Program-made: the position numbers and the translations under genes
The notes under the pieces: generated by a model
What the model saw: only the letters and a program-made list of their open reading frames with translations
Databases searched by the model: none
What the model was told of the DNA's origin: nothing
In this document: one piece after another, positions 12,151 to 23,073 of the stretch
Position numbering within the stretch: position 1 is the stretch's first letter
Layout: every line of letters begins with the position of its first letter
Assembly: GCF_907164915.1 (NCBI RefSeq)
Contig: NC_061862.1
Location: 87,778,846 to 87,842,845, forward strand
DNA length: 64,000 nt
DNA from: Impatiens glandulifera
Lineage: Eukaryota > Streptophyta > Magnoliopsida > Ericales > Balsaminaceae
Direction of reading: 5' to 3'

Positions 12151-12239
12151 GAAAAAGATCTAGTGAAGCGGTGAACCAGATGTCTAATTATCAAAGACAT
12201 CCCAAATGAAAATTTGGTCTTGGATACAAAAACAACAAA

Positions 12240-15200
12240 TCCGCCAACCGGAACCGTTTCAACGAGATGAAACTCACAAAAGACAATCTTCCCTTTATAA
12301 GATTTGTCAAGAGCTCTTCAACCGACAATGAGGCACAACGTGACTCAAAACCGGAAAAAGAAATAAAATATGTAAGTCCAACTGACTCGCAAAAATGGCT
12401 TCATCCTGAGAGAAGGAAAGCCAACCGACCAACAGGTAAACAAACCGATCCATGACCACATAGAATAAACCAAACGTCACTACAAAATAAGGCACTCTTA
12501 GGACAACAGAAAGATGTCAAGCCAAGCACAGGAAAACTAATTAGAACCATAACCGGGAAAGTTATCCGACTTATTAAAGATTGGATACCGAAGGGACTAA
12601 TCAACCTTGGACCCAAGTAAATGTGGGTACCAAATAGTTGTAAATATGTGTATTTTATTGGTTATGAAGAAACGGCTAGGAAATTTTGAGTGGTACCTGG
12701 ACAGCGGTTGTTCTAGAAATATGACTAGAAACAGCAACCTTTTGACCGATATTAAAATAGAAACCGGTGCAATGATAGTTTTTGGTGACAACTCAAGAGG
12801 TAGAACTATGGGCAAGTGTAAGTTTGTCCATGGTAATTTAATAATTAACAATGTACTTTTAGTTGAAAATCTACATTTTAACCTACTAAGTATTAGTCAG
12901 ATGTGTGATGCTGGATATACTGTAGAATTTCTTAGACATGCATGCTTAGTTATAAACTCTCAGGGTAGCACACTACTAACCGGAAATAGGTTAGAAAATA
13001 TATACAAGGTAGACTGGAAAAATAAAGTGGAGCATCCTGTTTGCATGGTAGCTAAAAATGATCAAACTTGGCTATGGCATAAAAGGTTAAACCATCTAAA
13101 CCTCAAAACTATAAACTATATCCGCAATAAAAAGTTAGTTGAAGGAATTCCTGATATAACATTTAATAAGGATAAGGTGTGCTCAGCATGTCAAATGGGT
13201 AAACAAACTAAATCAACCTTTAAGAGTAAAGGAAACATTCAGTCTAACCGATGTTTAGACCTTCTTCACATGGATTTATTTGGACCGATTAGGGTCACCA
13301 GCCTAGGTGGTATGCATTACACTATGGTTGTTATTGATGATTATTCTAGATATACATGGGTCACATTCTTGGCATCTAAAAGTGAAACCGCATCCAATTT
13401 AATTACACTACTTAAGCGTTTACAAAATGAAAAATCGACACGTATAAATAGCATTAGGAGTGATAGAGGAACCAAATTTATAAATAGTACTCTAAATGCA
13501 TTTCTTGAGGAATCCGGCATTAAACATGAGTTGTCCAGTGCCAGAACTCCTCAACAGAACGGCCTGGCTGAGAGAAGAAACAGAACTCTCAAGGAAGCCG
13601 CAAGGTCTATACTAGCCGACTCAGGTGTTGCTCAAAAATTTTGGGCTAAAGCTATCAGCACTGCATGTTATACACAAAACCGGTCTTTGATTAACAAATT
13701 TCACAATAAAACACCATACGAAGTATATTTTGATAGAATTTCTAACATTCGGTATCTTAAGATTTTCGGTTGTAAATGTTACATTCACATTAATGGCAAA
13801 AACTACTTATCTACTTTTGATGCAAAATCTGATATTGGGATAATGCTAGGATACTCAGCGGTTAGTAAAGCATATAGAGTATATATAATACTAAACTTTA
13901 ACCGTGGAAGAATCTCTTCATGTTGTATTCGATGAATCGGTTGAAAGTAACACTGCATCATCCTTTGATCTACACAACAGATTGGAAAATCAGAATATCC
14001 ATTCTGATAGTGAAGATGAGATTCCAGTTTTCAGACAGTTTGTCCATGACCAAATGGGTGTTGTTGAAACCCAGCCGGATCAAGCTGCCACAAAGCAAAA
14101 AGCTGACACCCCGGCTCAAACTAAGAAAATTGGTCGGTCTAACACTATTGCTTAGCCTACCAATATGTCTAGCCTTGATCAAACAAACGGTAATTTGGTA
14201 GACATTCATAAACCGAATCTCAAAAGGAACACAAATCATCCTCCTGAACTTATTATAGGTGACCCTTCAAAACCCATCCAAACTAGGCGACAAAAACTGG
14301 AGGAATACTTTAATTCCGCTTTCATATCCCAGATTGAGCCGAAAAAGGTGGATGAAATATTGTTGGATCTGGATTGGATCTTAGCAATGCAAGAAGATTT
14401 AAACCAGTTTGAGAGTAATAAAGTCTGGTATCTAGTTTCTAGACCGAAAGATTAATCGGTCATAGGAACAAGATGGGTATTCAGAAATAAACTCAATGAA
14501 GACGGTTTGGTTACGAGGAACAAAGCTAGATTAGTGGCACAAGGATACAAATAGGAAGAAGGCGTTGATTTTGAAAAAATCATTTTCTCCTGTAGCTAGA
14601 ATTGAAGCCATTAGAATTTTTCTGGCCTTTGCTGCTTTCAAAAATTTTAAAGTATTCCAAATGGATGTTAAAAGTGCATTTTTAAATGGTGACCTACGTG
14701 AATAAGTATACGTTGAACAACCACCCGGTTTTAAAAATGCTGACCTGACTAATCATGTATATCGTCTAAATAAAGCTCTTTACGGTTTAAAACAAGCTCC
14801 TAGAGCTTGGTATGATACATTAACCGCATTTCTAATACATCATGACTTCACCATAGGTTCAGTAGATAAAACCCTATTTAAATTTGAGAAAAAGGGACAC
14901 ATTCTACTTGTTCAAATATATGTAGATGATATCATTTTCGGACCAATCGATCCTAAGCTGTGTGATAAATTATCAACCCTGATGACTAACAAATTTGAAA
15001 TGAGTATGATAGGAGAATTAAGTTTCTTCCTAGGTCTTCAGGTTAAACAACTCGAATGAGGAACTTTCATCAATCAATCCAAATATACAAAGGAACTTCT
15101 AAAGAAATTTGGGATGGAAACATGTTCCTCTGCCGCCACTCTAATGAGCTCATCAATCAAGCTGGATCAAGATGATGACGGTTAGGGAGTAGACGTGACA

Positions 15201-15873
15201 GTCTATCGTGGAATCATCGGTTCACTTCTGTACCTGACAGCAAGTAGACCGGACATATTATTTGCGGTCGGAATATGTGGAAGATTATAGGCTAATCCCA
15301 AATAGTCTCACTATACAGCCGCTAAACGAATCCTGAAATATCTAAAGGGAACCCCTAAAGTCGGATTATGGTATCCAAATGATTCAAGTTTTAACCTAAC
15401 AAACTATTTTGATGCAGACTATGCAGGATGTAAAGTTGATAGAAAAAGTACCAGCGGAACATGCCAATTCTTAGGTGATCGGCTTGTTTCATGGCACAAC
15501 AAGAAGCAAATGTCGGTTGCTACATCAACCGCAGAAGCTGAATATCTGGCAGCCGGAAGTTGTTGTTCACAATTTCTATGGATTCAACAACAACTAAAGG
15601 ACTTTGGTGTCACCGCCGAAGAGTCTCCAATTTTCTGTGACAACACAAGTGCCATAGCAATCACATACAATCCGGTTCTACACTCTAGAACCCAGCACAT
15701 CGACATAAGACATCATTTCATCCGGGAACGTGTCATGTAGAAGCACATCCGATTGGAATACGTATCAACTGATCAACAAGTAACCGATATCTTCACAAAG
15801 CCTCTACAGGAAGCTAAGTTTTCTTTCTTCAGAAACATCCTCTGTCTAGCCGATATAAATCAACTCATTTCTT
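12240..15873 (+). pseudogene. pol: pol of the SIRE-type element
   Basis: Protease WYLDSGCSRNMT begins near 12,690, with the aspartate of the DSG motif intact. The pre-integrase HHCC finger is at 13,077-13,200 (HKRLNHLN...CSACQMGK). The integrase core follows with D in HMDLFGP, D in RSDRGTKF and E in PQQNGLAERR. The frame opened at 12,607 ends at 13,935 after a frameshift near 13,890. Reverse transcriptase spans about 14,340-15,050 and contains YVDDIIF near 14,919; it has stops near 14,455, 14,550 and 14,703 and a frame slip near 14,580. RNase H covers about 15,230-15,870 (DADYAGCKVDRKSTSGT; TSTAEAEYLAA), ending DIFTKPLQEAKF. Many stops look like CAG/CAA or TGG codons changed by C-to-T or G-to-A. 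Confidence 0.9.
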
Positions 15874-16348
15874 AAAACTTTTAACCTCTAAAGGGAAAAA
15901 TCGGTTCGGACAGACAAAACCGACAGTTCTTCCTAAAATGTCAAAAACCGAATTTACCATCGTATTTATTGAAAAACCGCTTTGTCTATCAGTTACAGTA
16001 AACCGACCAGTTACTTAGTACATATACTAACTAACTGCATCGGGACCAATGACTGAAAACCAATCGGTTTGAATATAATATACTTTGGAATATTTGGCTT
16101 CCCAACAAAAATGGAACAACTGTCTGTGTTTGGACGTATCTGTTCTGAAAAGATTCCTTTTCAAAACAAAGCAGTCATGCCTCAAAAGACGTGAAGATAT
16201 GATATCTTTCATTGTCCAGGCCTATGACTCACATCCTTAGGCTGTAAACACACCTAATTCATGCAAGATGTTCTATCCTACGGTTAATAAACTGCATTAT
16301 ATGCTACCCACCAGATAATACTACTCACCTATATCACCCTCCAACTGA
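15874..16348 (+). other. Spacer between pol and the third-gene region
   Basis: About 475 non-coding bases. They are rich in AACCGA and ACCGG words, like the rest of the element. No splice acceptor can be singled out. The last 100 bases lead into the TATA box of the first extra gene. Confidence 0.6.
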
Positions 16349-16356
16349 TATATAAG
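16349..16356 (+). promoter_or_regulatory. TATA box upstream of extra gene 1
   Basis: TATATAAG stands 66 bases before the ATG at 16,415, with a C/T-rich leader between. An ATG at 16,361 lies only a few bases after the box and would not be in a transcript started from it. Confidence 0.5.
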
Positions 16357-16414
16357 TTAGATGAATATCAAACAAATATTCACACTCTCAACCTCTCATC
16401 TTACTAAGGCAAAA

Positions 16415-17157
16415 ATGTCTCAGTTCCAGAGCATTCTTCAAGTTGAGTTTGACACAGCACAAGGCACAAAACACTACGAAATTTTCAAGATGATCAAGTC
16501 TTTGGAGAGTACCGGTCTTCGATACTTCCTAGATGATAAACATATCATATTTCCTGAAACCGTAATCGAATTCTTTCACAATGCCAGAGTTTTTCGTGGC
16601 ACTCCATTTTTCAACACTCTTATCCAGTCAAGGGTAAGAGGAACAGTTTACGACTTCACCGAGCGAGACTTCGCTGGTGCTTCGACCTTCCCAAGGAAGG
16701 TTTTACAGACCTATCAATTTCGGCTGAACAGAAAGCCGAAATATCTCTGGAATTCTCCCGCTCCAACTCTCCGGTCGATGATCACGGTGCACGATCATCG
16801 TTGATGGCCGAATATCAGCTCCTCAACGACATCATTGGTAAGGCCATCCTAGGAAAGTATGTCACCAATACCTATTGTACCGCGATCTTTAACATCATGA
16901 CCGCCATAACGACCGATACTCCGGTAAACCGGTCTAGGTTGCTATTTGACAACCTAATCTGGATGATCAATACCCGACACACCAGTTTTATTCCTCAAAT
17001 AAGCTCTCTACTCATCGAAATCGGGGCTCTACTCTGTCCAGGCGAAGGGCTGAACCAATCCCAGGTCTTGACCAGGGATTCTACGGATTCTTTCTTTGAG
17101 CGGTTTGAGAAAGCATGGAAGAAAAAGCAGAGAAACCTCACCTCCTCCAACCACTGA
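16415..17157 (+). pseudogene. Extra retrotransposon gene, copy 1 (frameshifted)
   Basis: About 245 residues from MSQFQSILQVEFD at 16,415, in two frames that join near 16,750-16,800 (first frame ends 16,804; second opens at 16,801). The N-terminal half shares with copies 2 and 3 the pattern (L/V)(E/D)FD...(E/Q)...L(I/E)...GL(R/E)(Y/G/N)FL...VIEFF. The C-terminal half shares NRSRLLFDNLIWMI, against NWASVIFDNLKTMV in copy 2. I recall this fold-less family only as plant hypothetical or transposon proteins and know no activity. It ends cleanly at TGA 17,155 without the coiled-coil tail of copy 3. I preferred the ATG at 16,415 because the other copies also start M-S and because of the TATA position. 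Confidence 0.6.
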
Positions 17158-17477
17158 AGAATCACTCATTCGCACAATCGGTCATTTTGCTTCATGCACC
17201 GGTTGTATTTCTATCTATTTTAATCGATTGTGTCTTCCTTTTGGTCTACTGTAATTCACTTTTTTCTTAATGAAATTCTAGTACCTTTGAATTCTAACTG
17301 TATGAGAAACTACACAAACTTAGTTGGTTTCCAACTAGATTCTCAACCTTAGTCTCCGTAACCGGTCAAAATTACCACTTCCCAAGACGTTTTGAAAACA
17401 TAAATATTCTACAGCATTAATGAGACAAAACTGAATCTTGATCTTAAATGCTCTTACGTTACATCTCATTTCCAACC

Positions 17478-17485
17478 TATTTAAG
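17478..17485 (+). promoter_or_regulatory. TATA-like box upstream of extra gene 2
   Basis: TATTTAAG stands 74 bases before the ATG at 17,552 with a CT-rich leader, the same arrangement as for copies 1 and 3. The spacer from 17,158 holds nothing else I recognise. Confidence 0.45.
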
Positions 17486-17551
17486 ATACCTCTCACTCTC
17501 ATTCCAATACACTCCAAGACAACATTCTACATCTCTAAGAAAATCTGAAAA

Positions 17552-18247
17552 ATGTCTCATCCCATCCTCCGAAACTATTTGTGCATCGACTTTGACTCAG
17601 TGCTATCCCTTGATCATAATGAAACAAGGGAAGAAATCTTTGAATCTTTGATTGACACCGACCTCCGCGGATTCCTAGAGGAATCCGGACCCCTCTTTCT
17701 TCCAGAGGTACTAGAGTTCTTCTCCAATGCAGTTATGCATAACGGTGTCATCGTCTCCACTGTAAACACCAGTGTCATCACTCTATCGGAAAACACACTC
17801 GCTAGGATGTTCAACCCCCCAACCGAGGGGTTTTCGGACTTTCCACCACAGGTGAGCATGACAGTTGATGAATACGCTGAAATGTTCTCCGTCTCCGACA
17901 CACCGGTTCAAAACCACGGCTATAAAGCCCACCTTTCTCCCCACATCCAAATTTTGCATGAGATCGTCAGCCGGTCAATCCTCTGCCAGACCCCCAATCA
18001 AAACTACTCTAGAAAAGACTTTGACATGATGACCTATATCATCAGCCCAACTTCCATCAATTGGGCATCGGTCATTTTTGATAACCTGAAGACTATGGTC
18101 GAAATGAAGAAACAGTTCGGCTATGCTCCTCATTTGAGCCGGATCGTTCGAGCCTTCGTTCCAAACCTTAGACTGGGTAAACCGATGAATCCTTCAAATG
18201 TCCTCACCAAGGAAGCGGTGGAAGACAAAATCTCTAGGATGTTTTAG
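17552..18247 (+). CDS. Extra retrotransposon gene, copy 2 (open frame)
   Basis: 231 residues, uninterrupted. It starts MSHPILRNYLCIDFDSVLS and contains DTDLRGFLEESGPLFLPEVL (about residues 38-57) and NWASVIFDNLKTMV (about 170-183), both aligned with copies 1 and 3. No signal peptide, membrane segment or known catalytic motif is visible. It is the only copy of the three without a stop or frameshift, in an element whose gag and pol are broken, so it may simply be lucky or may have been kept. The protein corresponds to the N-terminal domain of the copy-3 protein without the coiled-coil tail. Function unknown. Confidence 0.65.
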   Translation: MSHPILRNYLCIDFDSVLSLDHNETREEIFESLIDTDLRGFLEESGPLFLPEVLEFFSNAVMHNGVIVSTVNTSVITLSENTLARMFNPPTEGFSDFPPQVSMTVDEYAEMFSVSDTPVQNHGYKAHLSPHIQILHEIVSRSILCQTPNQNYSRKDFDMMTYIISPTSINWASVIFDNLKTMVEMKKQFGYAPHLSRIVRAFVPNLRLGKPMNPSNVLTKEAVEDKISRMF

Positions 18248-18424
18248 GTTCTAAGTCGGTTAATTTTTTATTTTAACCTTGTATGTGTATCTCAAACCGA
18301 TCTTCATATCGGATCTATCATCATCATGTCTGTTTCATCCTTAATCAAATATCGGTTTAATTTACAAGGTTCAAATATCGGTTTAAATTCTCCACCGGTT
18401 AAATTGTTTACCGCTTCATTAATT

Positions 18425-18540
18425 ACCGCCAAAAATGTTTACCGCTTTAATCACTTCCCGTCAAAAGGCCTCCCGCCAAAAATATTGTCGCCCAAGAGTT
18501 TACCGCGAACCCGTTTTGGAGGGAAACCTTGGCGCCTTTT
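18425..18540 (+). promoter_or_regulatory. E2F-like sites before extra gene 3
   Basis: ACCGCCAAAAA (18,425), TCCCGCCAAAAA (18,471) and TTGGCGCC (18,530) match or nearly match the E2F consensus TTTSSCGS on one strand or the other. They lie 45-170 bases upstream of the copy-3 TATA box. Binding is not shown. Confidence 0.4.
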
Positions 18541-18584
18541 CTTGATGTGACGGTTCGCGTCGGTTAACATTCCAGGACGCTGCC

Positions 18585-18592
18585 TATAAATA
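18585..18592 (+). promoter_or_regulatory. TATA box upstream of extra gene 3
   Basis: TATAAATA, 118 bases before the ATG at 18,703, followed by a long CT-rich leader. It is the best-formed of the three internal TATA boxes. Confidence 0.55.
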
Positions 18593-18702
18593 ATATCATT
18601 CGTCTTCTTATTATCCTCTTCCGCGAATCTACTTTCTCTCTCTAGCAATCACTTAATCTTTCAAACTTTCAATCTTTCCAACTCCCAATCTTTCTAATCG
18701 AA

Positions 18703-21378
18703 ATGAGTCGTGATTCTGCACTTTTCACCCACATTTTCCAAGTAGACTTCGAAGATGTTCGAACCAACGGTTCGACGGAGGCTAAACAAGTGTTGAAACT
18801 TATAATTGCTTCGGGTCTGGAGAATTTCCTAAGTGGACCGTTCGTCATGTATCAAGACGCGGTCACGGAGTTCTTCAAAATCGTCGTACTCCTTGAGGAA
18901 ACCATGTCCGCAACGGTCGGTGGAAAACCGTTTCAAGTTACAAAGGAATCAATTGCTGAAGCTCTCCGCCTACCAACAAAAGGTTGTAACTTCACCGAGG
19001 ACATGGACGCCGACGAACTCTTTGCGGCTTGCTGTGCTGTATCGGATTCTGACCAACCGTTAGTGGTATACGGTAAGAAAATGGACCTGAAACCTGAATA
19101 CATACCACTTTGTGAAATTATCTCAAAGTCGGTCCAAGGAAGAGGAGGCAACTTCGACAGCCTAACAAATTCGAAGATTGAGATATTGTCCAGTATAGTT
19201 AGAGGTCTTCAAATCAACTAGGCCAAGGTCGTTTTCTTCAACCTCCGTGAGATGGTGGATCCGACTTCAAAACGTTCTCAGGGATATGCCGTTCAGCTCG
19301 GCAAGCTGATGCACCATTCTAATATCGAAACCGGCCCAAGTGTCCTTATACCTCATTGCAAGATAATAAAATCTACCCATTTTTTGAGAACAGCGGTTTG
19401 ACCAAGCAGAGCGAAGGCCTCAACCGCTAAACAACCATCCACGTGATCTAGGAAATCGCAGCCTATGAAGAAGAAGGCTCCGGAGGCAGAACAATCCGGA
19501 AGCAAAGCGGTTTCTCATACATCCAGGTCGGCAAATATTCAAACCGACATTCCGAATACGGAGGACTCTGCAGCTAGCTCTAGCCGCACCAACACCAACG
19601 ACACTGAGCAGAATCAGTTAAACAAAGGAAAAGGGAAGGTCGTCGATGAGGAAAATCCGGCCACAAATTTTGATGATGAATCCGGTCCAGTTAGTCAACA
19701 GGAGGCATCCGAAACCGTAGACGACGACATCCAAAAATTAGGAGAGGAACTTGTCTCCAAAATAATAAAGCAGCTCTTCAAGAAGGCACATATTGTGAGC
19801 AATGACTTCTATCGGTGGGTTCTTCTACGAGAGGAAGTCGGTTTTGCCGACATGTTACCAAAGTGTCCCGCTCATCAGAAATGGGAAAAACTGGTGGAAA
19901 TGGAGAGGAAGGTGTTCGAATTGACGAAGACAAAGAGCGTTGTCACTGCTCTTAGAAGAGGAAGGATGGTTAAAACGCACGCCCGGTTAAAAGAACTCAC
20001 CGGTCACATCCTTCACATTCAGGAACAAAACGTCTCTCCATATGACAAAAACCAAATCGATGTGATAGTGTTGGAGACGTTAAAGACTAAGGAACAAGAG
20101 TTGACCGATGAGATGACGCGGTTGAAATCGGAAGCCGGTCATCAAGAAGTTTCGCACATTTCAAGATCTTATCTTGACGATGATAAAGGATCTGAAGGAT
20201 CCAAATCCAATGTCGGTCCTAATCCAGAAGAGGCCGAGAATGCCCCTCCTCCACCGGATTCCACGATCAACATAATTGAAACTGAAACGGGTAATCCGCT
20301 CCCCGATCAGCCCGGGTCCCCACAAAGAGATAAATCGTCGGCGCTTGCAATAACTGAGGACCAAATCAAGGCATACATCGAGAAATTTTTCCAAGATGCC
20401 ATCATTCCGTGGCAGACTAAAGTGAAAGAGAGGGCGAAAACATCACACCGATTGGTTAAGTCTATCGGTGAGATGCTCAACTCTGCGATCCAACGGCTTA
20501 CAGCCATTAAAGAGAATCACGCCCCAACCGACCAACTGATCAGTTCAACGACACAGAAAACTACAACTCTTGAGGACGGTCTTGTTCAAACCGACTAGCG
20601 GCTCGGTTCAACGGATCAAAGATTAGCGACTCTTGAAGAGGGTCACAATCAAAGGTTAGCGACTCTTGAAGAGGGTCACACTCATACCGCTCAACAACTC
20701 ACGTCAACGGAGCAAAGGCTGGCATCTCTTGAAGAAGGCCATTTTCAATCCGGTATCCAGACCGGTTCGATACTTCAAAGAATGGAAGCCTTTGAAGAAA
20801 AGCATGCCCTGACCGAAGCCTCGCTACAAGCGGTCTCCGAACAGCTTGCGAAAATGATTGCGGCCAAGCTAGCGGCCGACGAGGCAATTGAGAAAGTGAA
20901 TGAGATCGCGGCCCAAAAACTCCAAGAAGCTGAGAACGAGAATATGCGGATACTAAAGGAAATGGAACAGGCGGATGCGAACCTAGCCCGACACGTTCAA
21001 GTGGTAGAAAATGTCGGACCGGAACAAGCAGTACAAGCGAATGAGGATGCGGATCGACTAATCCAACAAAGGATGATAGAAGAAGAAATAGCCGAAAGTA
21101 ATAAACTCTCTAATCTGGCTGCTCCCTCAACCAGACCGGTCATCAAAAAGAGAAAGGTCACCAAGAAGACAGCGACTAAACGGGCTCAACAACTGTTGGA
21201 TGACATTGCTAAACTGACCGATGCTCCTCCAATCAACCCGGATTCACCAGAAGTTGAAGAAGTTGCGGACGAGGCTATACCGCTGAGGAAGAGAGTGTGG
21301 TGCGTTAATGTGTTCCCACTCAGATCGGTCCCTCCACCAGCACAGGCTTCACCAACCACCGACACCTCAGGCGGTTAA
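18703..21378 (+). pseudogene. Extra retrotransposon gene, copy 3, with coiled-coil tail
   Basis: One frame of 892 codons runs from ATG 18,703 to TAA 21,376, broken only by stops at 19,219 (TAG), 19,399 (TGA), 19,444 (TGA) and 20,596 (TAG). All can be explained by single transitions; the first replaces the tryptophan conserved in copy 2 (IN*AKVVFFNLREMV against INWASVIFDNLKTMV). Residues 1-235 are the shared family domain. Residues 255-360 are low-complexity Ser/Asp/Glu/Gln-rich. After about 360 come charged helical segments and, at 20,625-20,760, tandem RLATLEEGH units typical of a coiled coil. A Lys/Arg-rich stretch (KKRKVTKKTATKR) near 21,150 could be a nuclear-localisation signal. SIRE-type elements often carry a coiled-coil 'envelope-like' third gene; I see no signal peptide or membrane segment here, so I would not call it an envelope. 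Confidence 0.7.
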
Positions 21379-21796
21379 GCATCCTCCTCCGGACTTGGCA
21401 GCGATCCGTGCAATCTGGGAAAGGGGATGATGGCTCACTATCTCCGGAAATATATGCCTAAAGACGACAAGAATAGAGAATAGACTTTCAATTATTTGTT
21501 CTTTATGTCAACTTTATAATATTTCCTATTTATATATATATAAAGTATTTTTGGAAACCGGCCTACATTTTACTTATTACATGATTTTGAATATTTTAAA
21601 TAAAATAATCAAAAAGGGAGAAATTGATAAGGTAAAAAATTTTCTAAAATTCTTCAAAAAAAAAATTTCTAAAAATTTTTCTAAATTTTTTTCAAAAATC
21701 CTTCCAAAACAAACAAAATTTTAAAACAACAGGCCTATTTCTTACTTCTTACATGATTTTGAATATTTTAAATAAAATAATCAAAAAGGGAGAAAT
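21379..21796 (+). other. 3' non-coding region with two polypurine tracts
   Basis: AAAAAGGGAGAAAT occurs at 21,783-21,796, directly before the 3' LTR, and also at 21,611-21,624. About 60 bases of flanking sequence and the first bases TGAT of the LTR edge are duplicated with it (offset 172). The second tract is the functional one by position. Between them is an A/T-rich stretch. Confidence 0.8.
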
Positions 21797-23043
21797 TGAT
21801 TGATAAATTAGACCAGTTAAAATAAGAACTTAACAAAAACAAATTTCCTGTGCAGGAACGGTCAAGAAACTATCCGGTCAAGTAATCAAACCAGTTAGAA
21901 GAAGAAGCAAAGGATGTATCCAAAACCGGAAGTTATCTGGTTAACCTGAAGCTATGAACAATCGATAGACATCCTAAACCGAAATGAAGTACTCAATCTA
22001 AAACCGACGAGGAGACTACTTAAAGAAAGAAGTCAAAGATATCAAATAAAGTACAATCTACAAATTGGTGCAAACGAACACTTTGAGTATCTACGGAAGA
22101 TGATATCAAAGGATCAGACTGTGACAATTGTCATATCCATACAAGTCTGATGATACTCTGAAGGCTGTAGAAGATTGCCTGAAGAAACAGTTACCATTTT
22201 GGTACAAGTCAAAGGTGCAGATTTCCAGATGCAGGCAACTGGCCAACCGGCAGTTACCATATTAAGTAAAAGACAAATGAAGTCGGTCTGCTCCATGCCT
22301 TGGAAGCTTAAACTGCAATTAATGCAATGTTGAACCTCTGCTCAACCAATCAAATTCAAGAATTACCCTAAAGGTATCCGTTGAAAAAATGTGACCGTTG
22401 GCACATTTCACCTATAAAAGAAGGAGCTGAAGAGGAGTAAACACAGACACAACAATTCAGAGTGCCAACAACCAAAGAGTTACAAGTTGTGTTTATCTCT
22501 CTACAAGATTCAAAGTTTAAGTGTGCATTTGAAGTGTGATTACAATTTCTGTGAGAATTGTAAGAGTGTTTATCGAGCAGTAAATAAGTCTCGATTGTGT
22601 AGTGTGGTTGAGTATTCCTTAGTGAATATCCTTCTCGCGGTTTGAGAAGAATGGGTGACGTAGGAGTTTTATCTCCGAACATCCATAAAAACCCGTGTCT
22701 TGTTCTTTACTTTCTGTCGGTTCCGCTTTCTAACCGACTCGCACTGTCATAACCGACTTACATCTTTTTAACCGACTCGCACTGTCATAACCGACTTACA
22801 TCATTCTAACCAACTCACTAAACCTCAAACCGACTTTCTCCAAACTCTACCTCTATTCATCATGTGTGTGTGTTGCTTTAGTCTGAAATAAAGCACTTCC
22901 GCACTTGAACTCGGTTCAAGGGTTTGTGACAGCCTGTGTAGTATTGAAACCGGTGTTAATCTCCAACCGGATTAAACGCCAACCGTTGAGTGTTGTAGTG
23001 TTAATCGGACCCCGGTCCCCCATCGGCGATCTAGATCCTAACA
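21797..23043 (+). repeat. 3' LTR of the SIRE-type element
   Basis: 1,247 bases beginning TGATTGATAAATTA and ending GATCCTAACA. It aligns without net gap to the 5' LTR; the substitutions I counted by eye (about 58) are mostly transitions and are densest in the first 20 and the last 500 bases. Confidence 0.97.
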
Positions 23044-23073
23044 ATTTTGTATAATTGTTTGCATGTTAAGTTA

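Larger units (their letters stand above)
9542..23043 (+). mobile_element. Full-length SIRE/Maximus-type Ty1/copia element, 13.5 kb
   Basis: Two 1,247-bp LTRs begin TG and end CA and are flanked by the perfect 5-bp duplication ATTTT (9537-9541 and 23,044-23,048). A primer binding site for initiator tRNA-Met follows the 5' LTR and a polypurine tract precedes the 3' LTR. The order gag, protease, integrase, reverse transcriptase, RNase H is that of Ty1/copia. The great length, long LTRs and extra 3' coding region fit the SIRE/Maximus lineage. LTRs differ at about 58 positions by hand count (about 4.6%) with no net length change, suggesting insertion one to two million years ago under usual plant rates. 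All large genes carry stops or frameshifts, so this copy is not autonomous now. A third gene region of about 5.5 kb between RNase H and the 3' LTR is its most unusual part. Confidence 0.95.

Noticed and set aside
18703..21378. Retroviral-type envelope protein
   Set aside because: The position fits the envelope-like gene of SIRE elements, but I see no signal peptide, cleavage site or membrane anchor.
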